64,000 nt of DNA. Origin: Micromussa lordhowensis (lineage: Eukaryota; Cnidaria; Anthozoa; Scleractinia; Lobophylliidae). The notes under the pieces were generated by a model. The model saw only the letters and a program-made list of their open reading frames with translations. It was not told the origin of the DNA and ran no database searches. The stretch spans positions 31,733,125 to 31,797,124 of the forward strand of contig OZ026599.1 of assembly GCA_964020085.1 (NCBI GenBank), written 5' to 3'. The translations under genes and the position numbers were made by a program. This document shows positions 50,501 through 59,800 of the stretch, in pieces; within the stretch, counting starts at the first letter, position 1; each line of letters opens with the position of its first letter.

Positions 50501-53500
50501 TAGCCGCGGTTACACTAGGAAATTTATCAGCGCAATTGTGTGGCGATACAAGTTGCAAGAAAAACTACGGCATGACCGGTAAGCGGTAAGTATAATCGAT
50601 TTCTACTTTTCACAGCGTTTCAGCTAGAAACACATAATTGTTTTGTGTTGGCAAGGGTTGCTAGACTAAGCGATGTTCATAGCGTGTTGCAATAATTATC
50701 TAAATGTGGCTGTGGGAGTAAATATAGTGATGTTGCTTTATTTTGTGAGACAGTACTTCCATGTAGAGTGGAACCTCGATTTAACGAACCTCTTTATAAC
50801 GAAGTCCTCGATTATTCAACAAATTGTAACACTATCCAAATATGGTCATGATGCTCTCAATATCTGTCATCCGTAGGTAACAGATATCCGGCGGTATACG
50901 TAGCTTCGTACGTGGGAAGAAAAAGTGAAGTGAGAAAATGTCGACAGAGAGATTTAAAAATTTTAGGCTGTTTTGTTATCAATTTGTTGAACAATAAAAC
51001 AATTATCCTGCTCAATCTCGCGGAATATCGTCTGATTTTAGCCGACGAGGCCGTTAAGTATCAGACGATATTCCGCGCGATTTCGCAGGATAATTGTTAA
51101 TTATAGAAAAGAACCTCGATACAACGAAACATCGTTAAACTTATAGCGAACATATTTTGCCAGTTCCTTGGTCCTTCGTTATATCGAGGTTCCACTGTAA
51201 GTAGATGTTGGAGAAGTTAGTAATCACCCCTCCCCACTGTTAAAAAAACCCCACCCCACTGTCCAGTAATATCCCACCGTCACCTCATTCCTAGAAAACG
51301 AAAATGTAGTCGAACAACCATGCGAGAAAATATTTCGCAGACGGCTGTAATCGTTACCTTTATATTTTCCAGCAATCAAGCCAATTTTTCCGAGTTACGA
51401 CACCCGTAAAATTAATTATGAGAACCAAATGGATCGCTTCGTCAAAATTGAGCAATTAGATGGCTTTGTTGCCGAGTTCGTTTACGGATCGCTGATTTGA
51501 ATAAGAATAGCACCTTTTCAAGAACGAGACATGCAACAGATTGGTGCTATTGGCCGTTTTTGTACTAGAGACGCATTATCTGTCTGGACGAATTTGGGCA
51601 AACATTTGAAGTTCGTCTGGTTATGCGTCTCCAGTATAAAGACGGGCACAAGACGAATTATGCGTCTAGACGAACTATCCTTGGTTATGCGTCGTAAACG
51701 ACGCGTTTCGAAAGACATTTCGACTGGACGCTGTGTGTGTAAAGACGGGCATTCTTATTCAAATCAGCGTTCCGAGTTGATCCAGTCCGACTTTTGTACC
51801 TGCCTATATATTCTACCCGATTCGTGATACTATGGGGGATATACTGTAGGTCTTTCGCGCTTGTTTTGGACATGTGTACTGACGGACAAACGCACGGTTA
51901 CTAGTGATGAAGGAACCGTTTAACTCGAAGATCTTGCGCGGAGCGAAAAATAGGAGAATAAGGCAGTCGAGCAGGGATTGCCTTTCGCTTCGAGAAAATA
52001 ATTGCAGATAATCACTTTTGAAAGCGTCGAGACCCTGTGCAGCTGGCCCCGAGTAGGAAACACGAACAGCATCAAAAAGTTATCAGGGAGTTTCAGATTC
52101 CAGGAAAGATTGACCGTAATATTTTGCGCAGGAACTTCAAATTTATACAACGCTGGGCTTTGGAGTAGGTTTCTATTCCTTAGTGTTAGCGAGCATGAGT
52201 TTAGGGATTGCCAAGACTGATTGATTCAGCTCGCTAGCTGGAAAAAGCATGGATAGTAGATAGACAGATAGTGCTTTATTTAACCACATTACAATCATGA
52301 GTTCGAGACTTGCTTAAATGTGAACGTGCTAAGTAATTAACATCAAATAAAAACACGCTAAATTCATCTAATACTACTGGAATTCATAGACTATATACCC
52401 TTGATTTATTTATTATAGTAACTAAGCGACTTATGACGATGACTCAACGTTCACATGAGACTAACCGTAGAAACAATTGACTTTACCGTACGTTTCTCAA
52501 ATCTGGAAAATGCACAGATGCTTCATAGGCTTACCTTGAAAGTCCGCCGAGAGTGGAATCTCCAAGTTCATGTCTTGTTGTGTTTCCTGGCACCTCCGCC
52601 AAGTCTGCAGTAACAAATGACATAAGTTCTGGAAAATACGAACCAGCTTTTCCACATCAGCTCGACGAAAACCTTGGTCTTGAGTATGAGAAAGTGAGTC
52701 GCGGAATATGAGGAATGTGTCGACAAAGTGCGATGTTTCATGTTGCACGTGTCGGCTAAAGCATTGTCTCTAGAAGAATGTTTTCACAATCTCAGCGGGG
52801 TAGTACTAGTTTTGACCCAGCGAATCAGAAATAGCCATGTTAATTATCTGATCACAAGTGTCAAAGTTAATTGATAATTCCCGTGTGAAACCCAACTTCC
52901 TTAGATGTTGCAAGTTTTCACGGTGGTAAAAATGTCTGCTTCTTGTCATTTTGCAACAAAGTTATTTGGGGTTATGCCATCGTTTGCAAGAGAATAGATT
53001 CACCAATTTTCGCAATCATCAATAATAATAACGGAATTAGAGTCAGACCTGAACCAGTTAGTCGGTTCTTCGTCTGAACTCCATGTAACAGACAGGCATA
53101 ATACGTTTGCAGCCTCGGAAGTAACTGCAGAATACCCTGCCACTCCATGATCACCTCATTTATATGTGTCGGTGTGCTTTGAAGAACGAGGTATATAACA
53201 ATAGTATCACCCAACTAGTGGACTAATGCAAAGGCGGGGGTAAACATGAATAGGCGTGAAATTTGAAGTGATATAAAAAAGGAAATTGTTAGGATTGAGT
53301 TGATTGGGTTGGAAACACTACCAGACAGTTGACCCCCGCAAAAGAGAGCCCCAGGTTGCTAAGGGACTGTCTGGTATCCGTCTGCTAATTTTTCACTTCA
53401 AATTTCAATTTTCCAAATCCATCAAATCTTCAACATTTCATATTTTCCTCAATTTAACCTATCCTTTGAGAAAAAATCTCTCTTTCCCAAAATGCCCAAA

Positions 53501-56282
53501 AATCACCCCAAAATTTACACAAAACCGCCAAATAGTGGTTAATGAGATAAGCAGAGAGATTTAATTAGGGTGCGTTTCTTAAAGAAAATCCAAGATTGGA
53601 TTCTTAAATCTCGATAAATCCGAAAACGGATTTTGCGTTTCTTTACTAAACAGATTAATCCAGGATCACTCGGATCATGATGCATCAAAAGAACCGAAGA
53701 ATCCACGTCCAGGGTGGATTCTTCGGTTCTTTAGATGCACCATGATCCGAGTGATCCTGGATTAATCTGTTTAGTAAAGAAACGCAAAATCCGTTTTCGG
53801 ATTTATCAAGATTTAAGAATCCAATCTTGGATTTTCTTAAAGAAACGCACCCTTAGTGTCGCTTGAAACGTGACCGAGATATAGGCAGAAAAGCCGTGTT
53901 AACCGACCTCAAAACAGCCTTCACGTTTACCCCCGCCTTAATTGGCTACGCTACTCGAGGACTAATTGTCCTCGAGCGCTATCGAGCGTGACGCTTTCTT
54001 TCTATTTTGTCCCAAATAAATATTTCTTCAACTTACATTTGCTAACTTTCTTATTGCCATTTCTGTCCGACTAGTTGGGTGATAATAAATTAGACCCTTC
54101 GTCCCCAAGGGCGACGGGTCAATAGCCCATTCGGCTTCGCCTCATGGGCTATTGACCCGTAGCCCTTTTGTTGTGCCGCGTAGCACTAAGAACACAAATG
54201 ATGACACAGAGAATTAACTCTGAAGTGTCAATTTAAGTGCTAAATAAACCCGTAAATAACCCACTGGGCGTCAGCCCTAGTAAAGGGAATCAGGGAACCA
54301 CACGAGGTAAAGAAAAAATCGTTTGACCTCGGTGGGAATCGAACCCACGACCTCCGGATTAGATCTACCGTTACTCTACCGACTGAGCTACGAGGTCGGT
54401 AGAGTAACGGTAGATCTAATCCGGAGGTCGTGGGTTCGATTCCCACCGAGTTCAAAAGATTTTTTCTTTACCTCGTGTGGTTCCCTGATTCCCATTACTA
54501 GGGCTGACGCCCAGTGGGTTATTCACGGGTTTATTTAGCACTTAAATTTACTCTTCAGAGTTAATTCTCTGTGTCATCATAATTGTTAAATAGTTGCTAT
54601 TCTTATTCAGTGAGATGCAAGCAAATGGCAGGGTATTCTGCAGTTTAGCCGCAGCCTCTTATTTTGTCTCTACCACCGGTCGGGACTGTGCAGACAATGT
54701 GGGTGGCCTTGACTCTCGCCGGGTCCCCGTGAACGCAGACGTCTTCTTGGTGTCACGTGACGTCATCAAAAGTTTGATAGGGTTTTTTCGTCTTGTGATA
54801 AAGCGAGGTTGAATTTCTAAGCTTTTGCGTGTCACGATATTAAATGGCAGCGGAGAATCTGTCACGTAGGTTAAAAAGTGACATTTTAGACTTATCCCCT
54901 GAGATTTCGCAATCTGAAGAATCCTTGTATGAGAATAAGTACTTAAAAAGATGTTTGTGAGCTCTTAGAAGACGACTACAGGCTTTTTATAGAAAAACAC
55001 AATGACATATGTTTTTGTTAGCTTCCGGCCGCCATATTTGTGCCGCCCATAGGGACACAAACATAGCGTCTCCATACAAAGTCTAATGAATTTGAGTGAA
55101 ACATTTCCTCGAATATCTCCCGCACGAAACATCGCACAAACCTGAATCTTTGCGAGACTGTTTGTATATTCATCTTATTTTATTTCGTTGGTTCTTGACT
55201 TAATGATAGTGTGACAGCGAAAAGTGGCAATTTTGGGCGGAACCAAGTGACAGCCGGATGCATCTCACGTTGTGTGGAATCCTGCCTTGCGCCCACCCCT
55301 GGCACTCTGCGCGCCTGGCGCCCACCCCTGGCTAAAATGAAAATAAAGCCTGTGTTTCTAACAACTGCCTTTTTCAAGTAAACAAATCCAGGGATTAGAT
55401 TTGATATTTTGTTTCTTCACACAGTACGTTGTTTTTCCCGTTGTAATGAAGTGTTTTCATTCATGGGCAATCACCTCCCTAAAACGGTCACTTATTTTGG
55501 CCTCGGTTCACCACACAATGATGACCACCTCTTCACAACGGCCAAAGGTCGCCAAACTTGCATCCGTACCACCCGTCGTGGGTCTCAGTTCTCAAGTACT
55601 TTAAGGCCTGGGTCAGACTTTTGTAAAAATAATTTGGTTTTATCAACTGAGTTGATAATGTGAACTGAGAAATTCGAAAGCTGACGTTTCGAGCGTTAGT
55701 CCTTCGTCGGCGCGAAGTTTGCTCCGACGAAGGGCTCACGCTCGAAACGTCAGCTTTTGAATCTCTTTCTCGCTTGTACATTTTGTTTTCCCAATACAGA
55801 TCATGTGACGATACTCAGGAGATTTGATCCTTTGTCTTGTTCATTAAAAAGAGAGCATGCAAGCATGAATATGTTTGCATGTACTCTTTTTAATGAGCAA
55901 GACAAAGGTTCTAATCTCCTGAGTATCATCACATGATCTGTATTGGGAAAACAAAATGTACAAGCGAAAAAGGTCTATTAATTTACATTATCAACTCAGT
56001 TGATAAAACCAAATTACCTTGTAATACTCCCCACCGACGCAGCACCACTGTTTCTTTAGAAACTTCGTCCCTTTATTCTTTTGTAAAAATAATTTATTAG
56101 TTATATCGGCTGAAGACATAAATGACAATGAAGTCAAATTTAGCACACAGTTAGGATTTTCAAGAATTTACCTCGTGAAAGCTGACGAATGGCTCATATT
56201 CTGCATATTTCCACATATTTTCTCGTTCGTACTGCCAGGAACTTTCACTCATGTTATCACGGCCCAGCGGAAACAAAGACAT
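44595..56282 (-). CDS. Unidentified 848-aa protein, six exons, probably nuclear
   Basis: Exons in transcript order: 56282-56172, 52769-52535, 48746-48459, 48048-47495, 46461-45414, 44905-44595. Borders are GT/AG and phases chain without a stop. Exon 1 starts MSLFPLGRDNMSESSWQYE. Exon 2 holds SRHVQHETSHFVDTFLIF and a helical stretch KLVRIFQNLCHLLLQTW. Exon 3 has a Cys cluster (C137, C142, C144, C147; CSEALCSCDIC) that might bind metal. Exon 5 has a very basic helix at about 462-495 (RMRKINKIQKRL, ERKKARFLKK) and a likely nuclear signal AKRRCKTLPKK near 720. The last exon ends in an acidic then coiled-coil-like segment (DDDILQRKLELRESKISDLL). The middle is Ser/Glu/Asp-rich. I recognise no known family. 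The ATG at 46461 directly follows an acceptor, so it is internal. Exon 1 and its joining to exon 2 are the least certain part. Confidence 0.65.
48165..48212 (+). other. G-quadruplex-type tract in an intron of the minus-strand gene
   Basis: Runs GGGGG, GGGG, GGGG, GGGGG, GGGG and GGGG are separated by loops of 1-12 bases. It lies on the template strand of the host gene, so the transcript would be C-rich. Confidence 0.65.
49404..49688 (+). CDS. Possible small gene or first exon nested in an intron
   Basis: A 94-codon frame on the strand opposite the host gene. It starts MRNNMERNGSFACEGVY, is polar with several Asn/Gln/Ser, and ends in a hydrophobic segment SSVIVFYLGLNAFF before TGG TAA. The same bases form a good donor (CACATG then GTAAGA), so it may be a first exon that continues elsewhere. 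TTATAAATA lies about 95 bp upstream. I recognise no homologue, found no matching next exon, and cannot exclude a chance frame. Confidence 0.25.
   Translation: MRNNMERNGSFACEGVYPTNNGQDNKNVPQTTVSMRSKTIPHWGYTSREISYPSCEESQQRRTFQFDLRMGSTTASYFSSVIVFYLGLNAFFTW
49970..50330 (+). repeat. Degenerate A-rich minisatellite
   Basis: Imperfect units of about 24 bp built on (A/G)AACTCGAAAA(A/T)GAAG(A/C)AC, repeated many times with drift. Open frames run through it on both strands because of its composition. It is not coding in appearance. Confidence 0.65.
50766..51197. mobile_element. Pogo/Tigger-like MITE with TA duplication
   Basis: The left end GAGTGGAACCTCGATTTAAC follows TA, and the right end GTTATATCGAGGTTCCACTG is followed by TA. 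Sub-terminal repeats of the same motif occur near 50795 and 51110. The centre is an additional palindrome (ATTATCCTG...CGGAATATCGTCTGA and complement, 50999-51098). No transposase. Confidence 0.8.
53566..53855. repeat. Foldback element, GATC-rich family, copy 3 (long form)
   Basis: A nearly perfect palindrome of about 290 bp. The ends read GGGTGCGTTTCTTAAAGAAA and its complement. The centre GATCATGATGCATCAAAAGA...CTTTAGATGCACCATGATC is the same core as in the copies at 5493 and 9353, here within longer outer arms (GATTTATC, AAACGGATTTTGCG). Confidence 0.85.
54108..54168. repeat. Short hairpin element
   Basis: AAGGGCGACGGGTCAATAGC and its complement surround a loop of about 13 bp (TCGGCTTCGCCTC). 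Compact, non-coding. Confidence 0.8.
54199..54581. repeat. Head-to-head inverted pair of tRNA-like SINEs
   Basis: The two arms are near-identical complements of about 185 bp meeting at a short spacer (CTGAGCTACGAGG, about 54381-54393). Each arm carries a tRNA-like body with GGTCGTGGGTTCGATTCCCA (B box) and TCGGTAGAGTAACGG. Only the left arm retains the complete 5' head (GTAGCTCAGTCGGTAGAG). The anticodon stem does not pair well, so these are SINE remnants. The frames here reading SVGIEPTTSGLDLP are the well-known artefact of translating a tRNA T-arm. Confidence 0.8.
55630..56075. repeat. Large nested palindromic element
   Basis: A core palindrome of about 200 bp (55771-55868 against 55876-55972; ACATTTTGTTTTCCCAATAC and complement) lies inside outer inverted copies of TTATCAACTCAGTTGATAA. 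An additional hairpin at about 55672-55758 carries GCTGACGTTTCGAGCG and CGCTCGAAACGTCAGC around CCGACGAAGG. The last motif is common in invertebrate dispersed repeats. It lies in intron 1 of the minus-strand gene, about 100 bp from its first exon. Confidence 0.8.
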
Positions 56283-56411
56283 TGTTTCACGATAAAGTTC
56301 GTGCCTGATAGCTGATTTGTCTCTTGCACGTCACGGCAAACTATTCAATAACATTTTCCGTGAATTTTTCTTCTTCCGTTCACGATATATTTTTCGTCTT
56401 GTTGACCGGAG

Positions 56412-56528
56412 TTACTCAGCCTGGGATAGTGTGAGTATGTATGTTACGGTACGTGACTCTGGGGTGGTTATTGAAAAAGACTAGAGCCTACTCTTTCCTG
56501 AGTGACTCAGCATATCCTGCGTGACTCA
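56412..56528. promoter_or_regulatory. Cluster of AP-1/Maf-like sites in the divergent promoter
   Basis: TGACTCA occurs at 56503-56509 (as TGAGTGACTCAGCA, which also fits a Maf/NF-E2 half-site) and 56522-56528 (TGACTCAT). Weaker versions are TTACTCA at 56412-56418 and TGACTCT at 56454-56460. All lie between the starts of the two divergent genes. The bZIP consensus is established; function here is inferred. Confidence 0.45.
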
Positions 56529-56563
56529 TCACAAAAAGAAGCTGCGAAAAGAGTGATTTGACA

Positions 56564-56604
56564 CCAATAGCGACCGCTACGGTTCACTGCGCGGAAGTAT
56601 AAAA
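56564..56604 (+). promoter_or_regulatory. CCAAT and TATA elements of the plus-strand gene
   Basis: CCAAT at 56564-56568 and TATAAAA at 56598-56604, on the plus strand, 247 bp before the ATG at 56851. This spacing would put the transcription start near 56630 and leave a 5' UTR of about 220 bases. Confidence 0.5.
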
Positions 56605-56850
56605 CTCTGTCTCATAGCTGTCATCGCTTGAAAATGCGTGCAATCGATGAGTGATTTGGATTATACTCCACGCAAAGCTTTAGTCCTTTTAAAAGGACCG
56701 TGTTTTCTCGTGATCTTACGTTCTAAACACCCACAAGGCGTGTTCTTTCGCAGTTCGCATTGATTGCACGTGGTTCACGTTTTCGATTTCTATAATCGCT
56801 ATTTCTTATTCAAGAAAAATCAAGAAAGCGAAACAACGAGGAGCACTCGA

Positions 56851-59800
56851 ATGGATTCACTGATTTATCCGGGAACAGACAAGTTGTGGCCAAACAGAGT
56901 CGCCGATCCTCCTGGATCGTCGACTTTCGTCGATCTCACTTCACAGAACGAACTTTACCAGAGAAATCAGAGGATTTGTGGCTATGGTGAGTACAGTGAG
57001 TGTTTCTCTCGTTTATCTATTCATTCGTAATACTAAATTGTCTCGGCAGATGACAGAATATTCGGCTAGATTGTAGAATACTCGGCCCACTTATTTGCAT
57101 CTCATTGAATAAGAATAGTAACAATTGATATATACCTCGATGTGATGTATATACGAAATAATTCATATATCATATACTTTCACTTTCAATTGTTATATAC
57201 CTCGTTCAACACATGTCAATGAATCGAAGTGGTCGGGTGTTCTAAAATCGCTCCAAGTATTCACTATCACCGCACTATCAATGTAATGTGTATACGTACC
57301 GAAAACTCTTTAGACTTGATATTTATTAGAATCTGAGGAAAATCTCCCCGTTTAGTTACTATGGACGGATTTTAACTTTAAAACCAGTCTCAAAAAGAAA
57401 ATATGGATTCAAGATCAGATTTTGTCGTGGTACTGGAACGTAAAATTACGAAATGTAGTCAAAACATATACATTAGAGTTTGTCTGGGGAATGCATTGCT
57501 AAAACATGAGGGTTCCTAACGAAATATAAGTAGGAAAGTCGAAGGGCTTACGAACAGAAACGCTTTAAGGTATTTTTGCTTCGATTTTCCTGTAGCTTTC
57601 TCGTACTTTACTAGCGGTGTGCGACACTTGCAGACTGCAGACTGCAGACTACAGACTACAATTAGGTCTAAATAGCACTCTGGTTAGCCTGAATAGCACT
57701 CAGGTTAGCCTGAATAGCACTCAGGTTAGCCTGTTTACGGTTAGCTATTGGTAATGGAAATGGAATACAATATTTTAGTGAAAAAGTCTACAGTCTGCAG
57801 TCTGCAAGTGTCGCACACCGCTTTACTAGGCGCTTTGGTATTCACTAATAGGAGCAGAGCACTGAAAACTGAGCTCGATCGCTAAAAGGGTACGCAGGGG
57901 TAAAACGCTGAACGCCGAATGCACTGTTTGCTTGCAGTTAGCTTTTATTTGTTAAGGACGGCACATATGGCCCTGGCCAACAAATAAAAGCTAACCGCAA
58001 ACAATTAACCGCAAGCAAACAGTGCATTCAGCGTTCTGCGTCCTGCGTTCGGCGTGCGGCGTGCGGCGTTCGGCGTTTTACCCCTGCCGCGAGGGAAAAG
58101 AATTTGTCAAAACCGTCACATTTCTTTATCGCGGCAATCTCAGATTGCTTCTGTTTTCTCCCTGTTTCAAATTTTAAAGCAAGGAAAGAAAAAGAAAACG
58201 GGAGAGAAACAGAATCAAGCAAGTAAGCAATAAAACACAAGAACAGTATAACATAAGCAATGTTAAATTTCGCTCGTTTTAGTCATGAAGACATCATTGA
58301 TCATGGCAGTTATGTGCACAACTTAAATAAAAGCCTGACAAAAATTCAGGCCTGAACGGGATTCGAACCCATGACCTCTGCAATACTGCAGTGCTCTACC
58401 AACTGAGCTCAAGCCATCTTGGAGTTCAGGCCTGAATTTTTTTGCAGGCTTCAATTTCACATGTACATAACTGCGTGTACATAACAATCATGTCTTCATA
58501 TCTTCTCCGTAGTTTAAATATATGATCTTTCATGTGTTCATTTGTATTCTTCACTATCTACTGGCACAATACGAACTCACAAAGGTACCAGCTCCCAGAT
58601 GGCTTGATAGCTCAGTTGGTAGAGCTCTGCACCGGTGTCATATAGGTCATGGGTTCGAATCCCGTTCAGGCCAGAATCTTTTTTTCAGGCTTTAATTTCA
58701 CAACTGCTTAAGCTGTGTACATAACAATAAACTACAAGATCAACCATGTCTTCATATCTTCTCCGCAGTTCAAATGTACGATCTTTCATATATTCATTTG
58801 TATTTGTTTTAGTCATGTTCAATTTAATTTCACTCAAATTCGCACCACCTTTGCCTCCGTAATTGAAGTAAAAAGGACATTTTAATTTTAGAAAAGAAAA
58901 TTGGCATTTTTTTTTTCGCTTTCTGGTCTTTGTTTCAGATATTCCGAGCGTGATTTATTTACATGTTGTTTCTTTGCGGTCTACCGGCTTTGAAAATACT
59001 CGTATTGCCGCCCTTGCACCGGTTGTGCGGCGGGGCGTAATGGAGATAAACGCCGGCTCATGTTTGCGGGTTTCATGGCTCCGCGTAGCGTAGGCCGACA
59101 TATCTTCGGAGCATTTCAGGAACGACAAGAAAACACGCGGCAAGGTGTAGCCCCTTCCCAGGCGTTCATTTAGTTGGAGTGCAGCGCGAAAAACGGGAGC
59201 AAAATGGGAGAGAGGAGCTTGATGCAAGGCCCGCGCTTCTTACAAATTATTTCTCTCGATTTCTTTTTCGCACTACTCTCCAAGTACCGGCAGGCAAAGT
59301 GAAGATCTCAAGAAACCGCCTTTCATTTATTACTAGTGACATTTCAGCTTGAATTAATTTTCGTCGGGTACCGCCGAGCTCGTAGCTGTACCGATGGGAA
59401 AATTGTATATACATTCAGGTATTAATTTTAGGAATAGCGGTACTAAATGTCGATATAAACGTATGAAATTGCTTATATAACCGATCTTTTTTTGTTTTTC
59501 GGTTTCTTGTGGGGGGTTTTGTTTGCAGTCTTGGCTTTTGGCGATCATTTCTTTTTTGCTTTTTTCTTTTCATTTTTTATTTACTTTTTGTTTGTACCTT
59601 TTTGTTTTCATTGCAGCTAAAATTTTGACTTACGTTTGAGAAAGCAAAGTTGAATTTCCGTTTTTATGTGCTAAAATCGGATTATTTTTCGCCGAACAAC
59701 GCCATCGAAAATACTGTGAGCACACCCCAGAAGAGAATTATTTAGAAAGTAACTGTAAGGAAATAAGTTTGGAAATTTCAGCGGAACACTTGGCAGGGTG

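Larger units (their letters stand above)
53100..54650. repeat. Interrupted inverted repeat around later insertions
   Basis: The left arm (53100-53245) contains AACTGCAGAATACCCTGCCA, CACCCAACTAGT and GGCGGGGGTAAAC. Their complements occur in order in the right arm: GTTTACCCCCGCC at about 53929, ACTAGTTGGGTG at 54070, TGGCAGGGTATTCTGCAGTT at about 54626. The right arm is split by the hairpin at 54108-54168 and the tRNA-like foldback at 54199-54581, and the spacer holds the foldback at 53566-53855. Confidence 0.7.

Noticed and set aside
50454..50582. 43-codon basic frame MRPKTESTNRRRAKRASRG with a donor at its end
   Set aside because: Interesting composition but no compatible upstream or downstream exon and no recognisable family.
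53155..53214. Extra 20-codon exon (starting TTGGGTGATACT on the minus strand) between exons 1 and 2 of the minus-strand gene
   Set aside because: It is phase-compatible, but it lies in an arm of an inverted repeat, and exon 1 joins exon 2 directly in phase 0 without it.
54240..54538. Two 71-aa frames containing SVGIEPTTSGLDLP
   Set aside because: This peptide is the known artefact of translating a tRNA T-arm and B box; the frames are mirror images in an inverted repeat.
57661..57735. CRISPR-like direct repeats
   Set aside because: Three contiguous tandem units with no spacers, inside a MITE in a eukaryotic genome.
58600..58680. tRNA gene on the plus strand
   Set aside because: D and T arms are fine, but the anticodon arm does not fold and the copy belongs to an inverted SINE pair.
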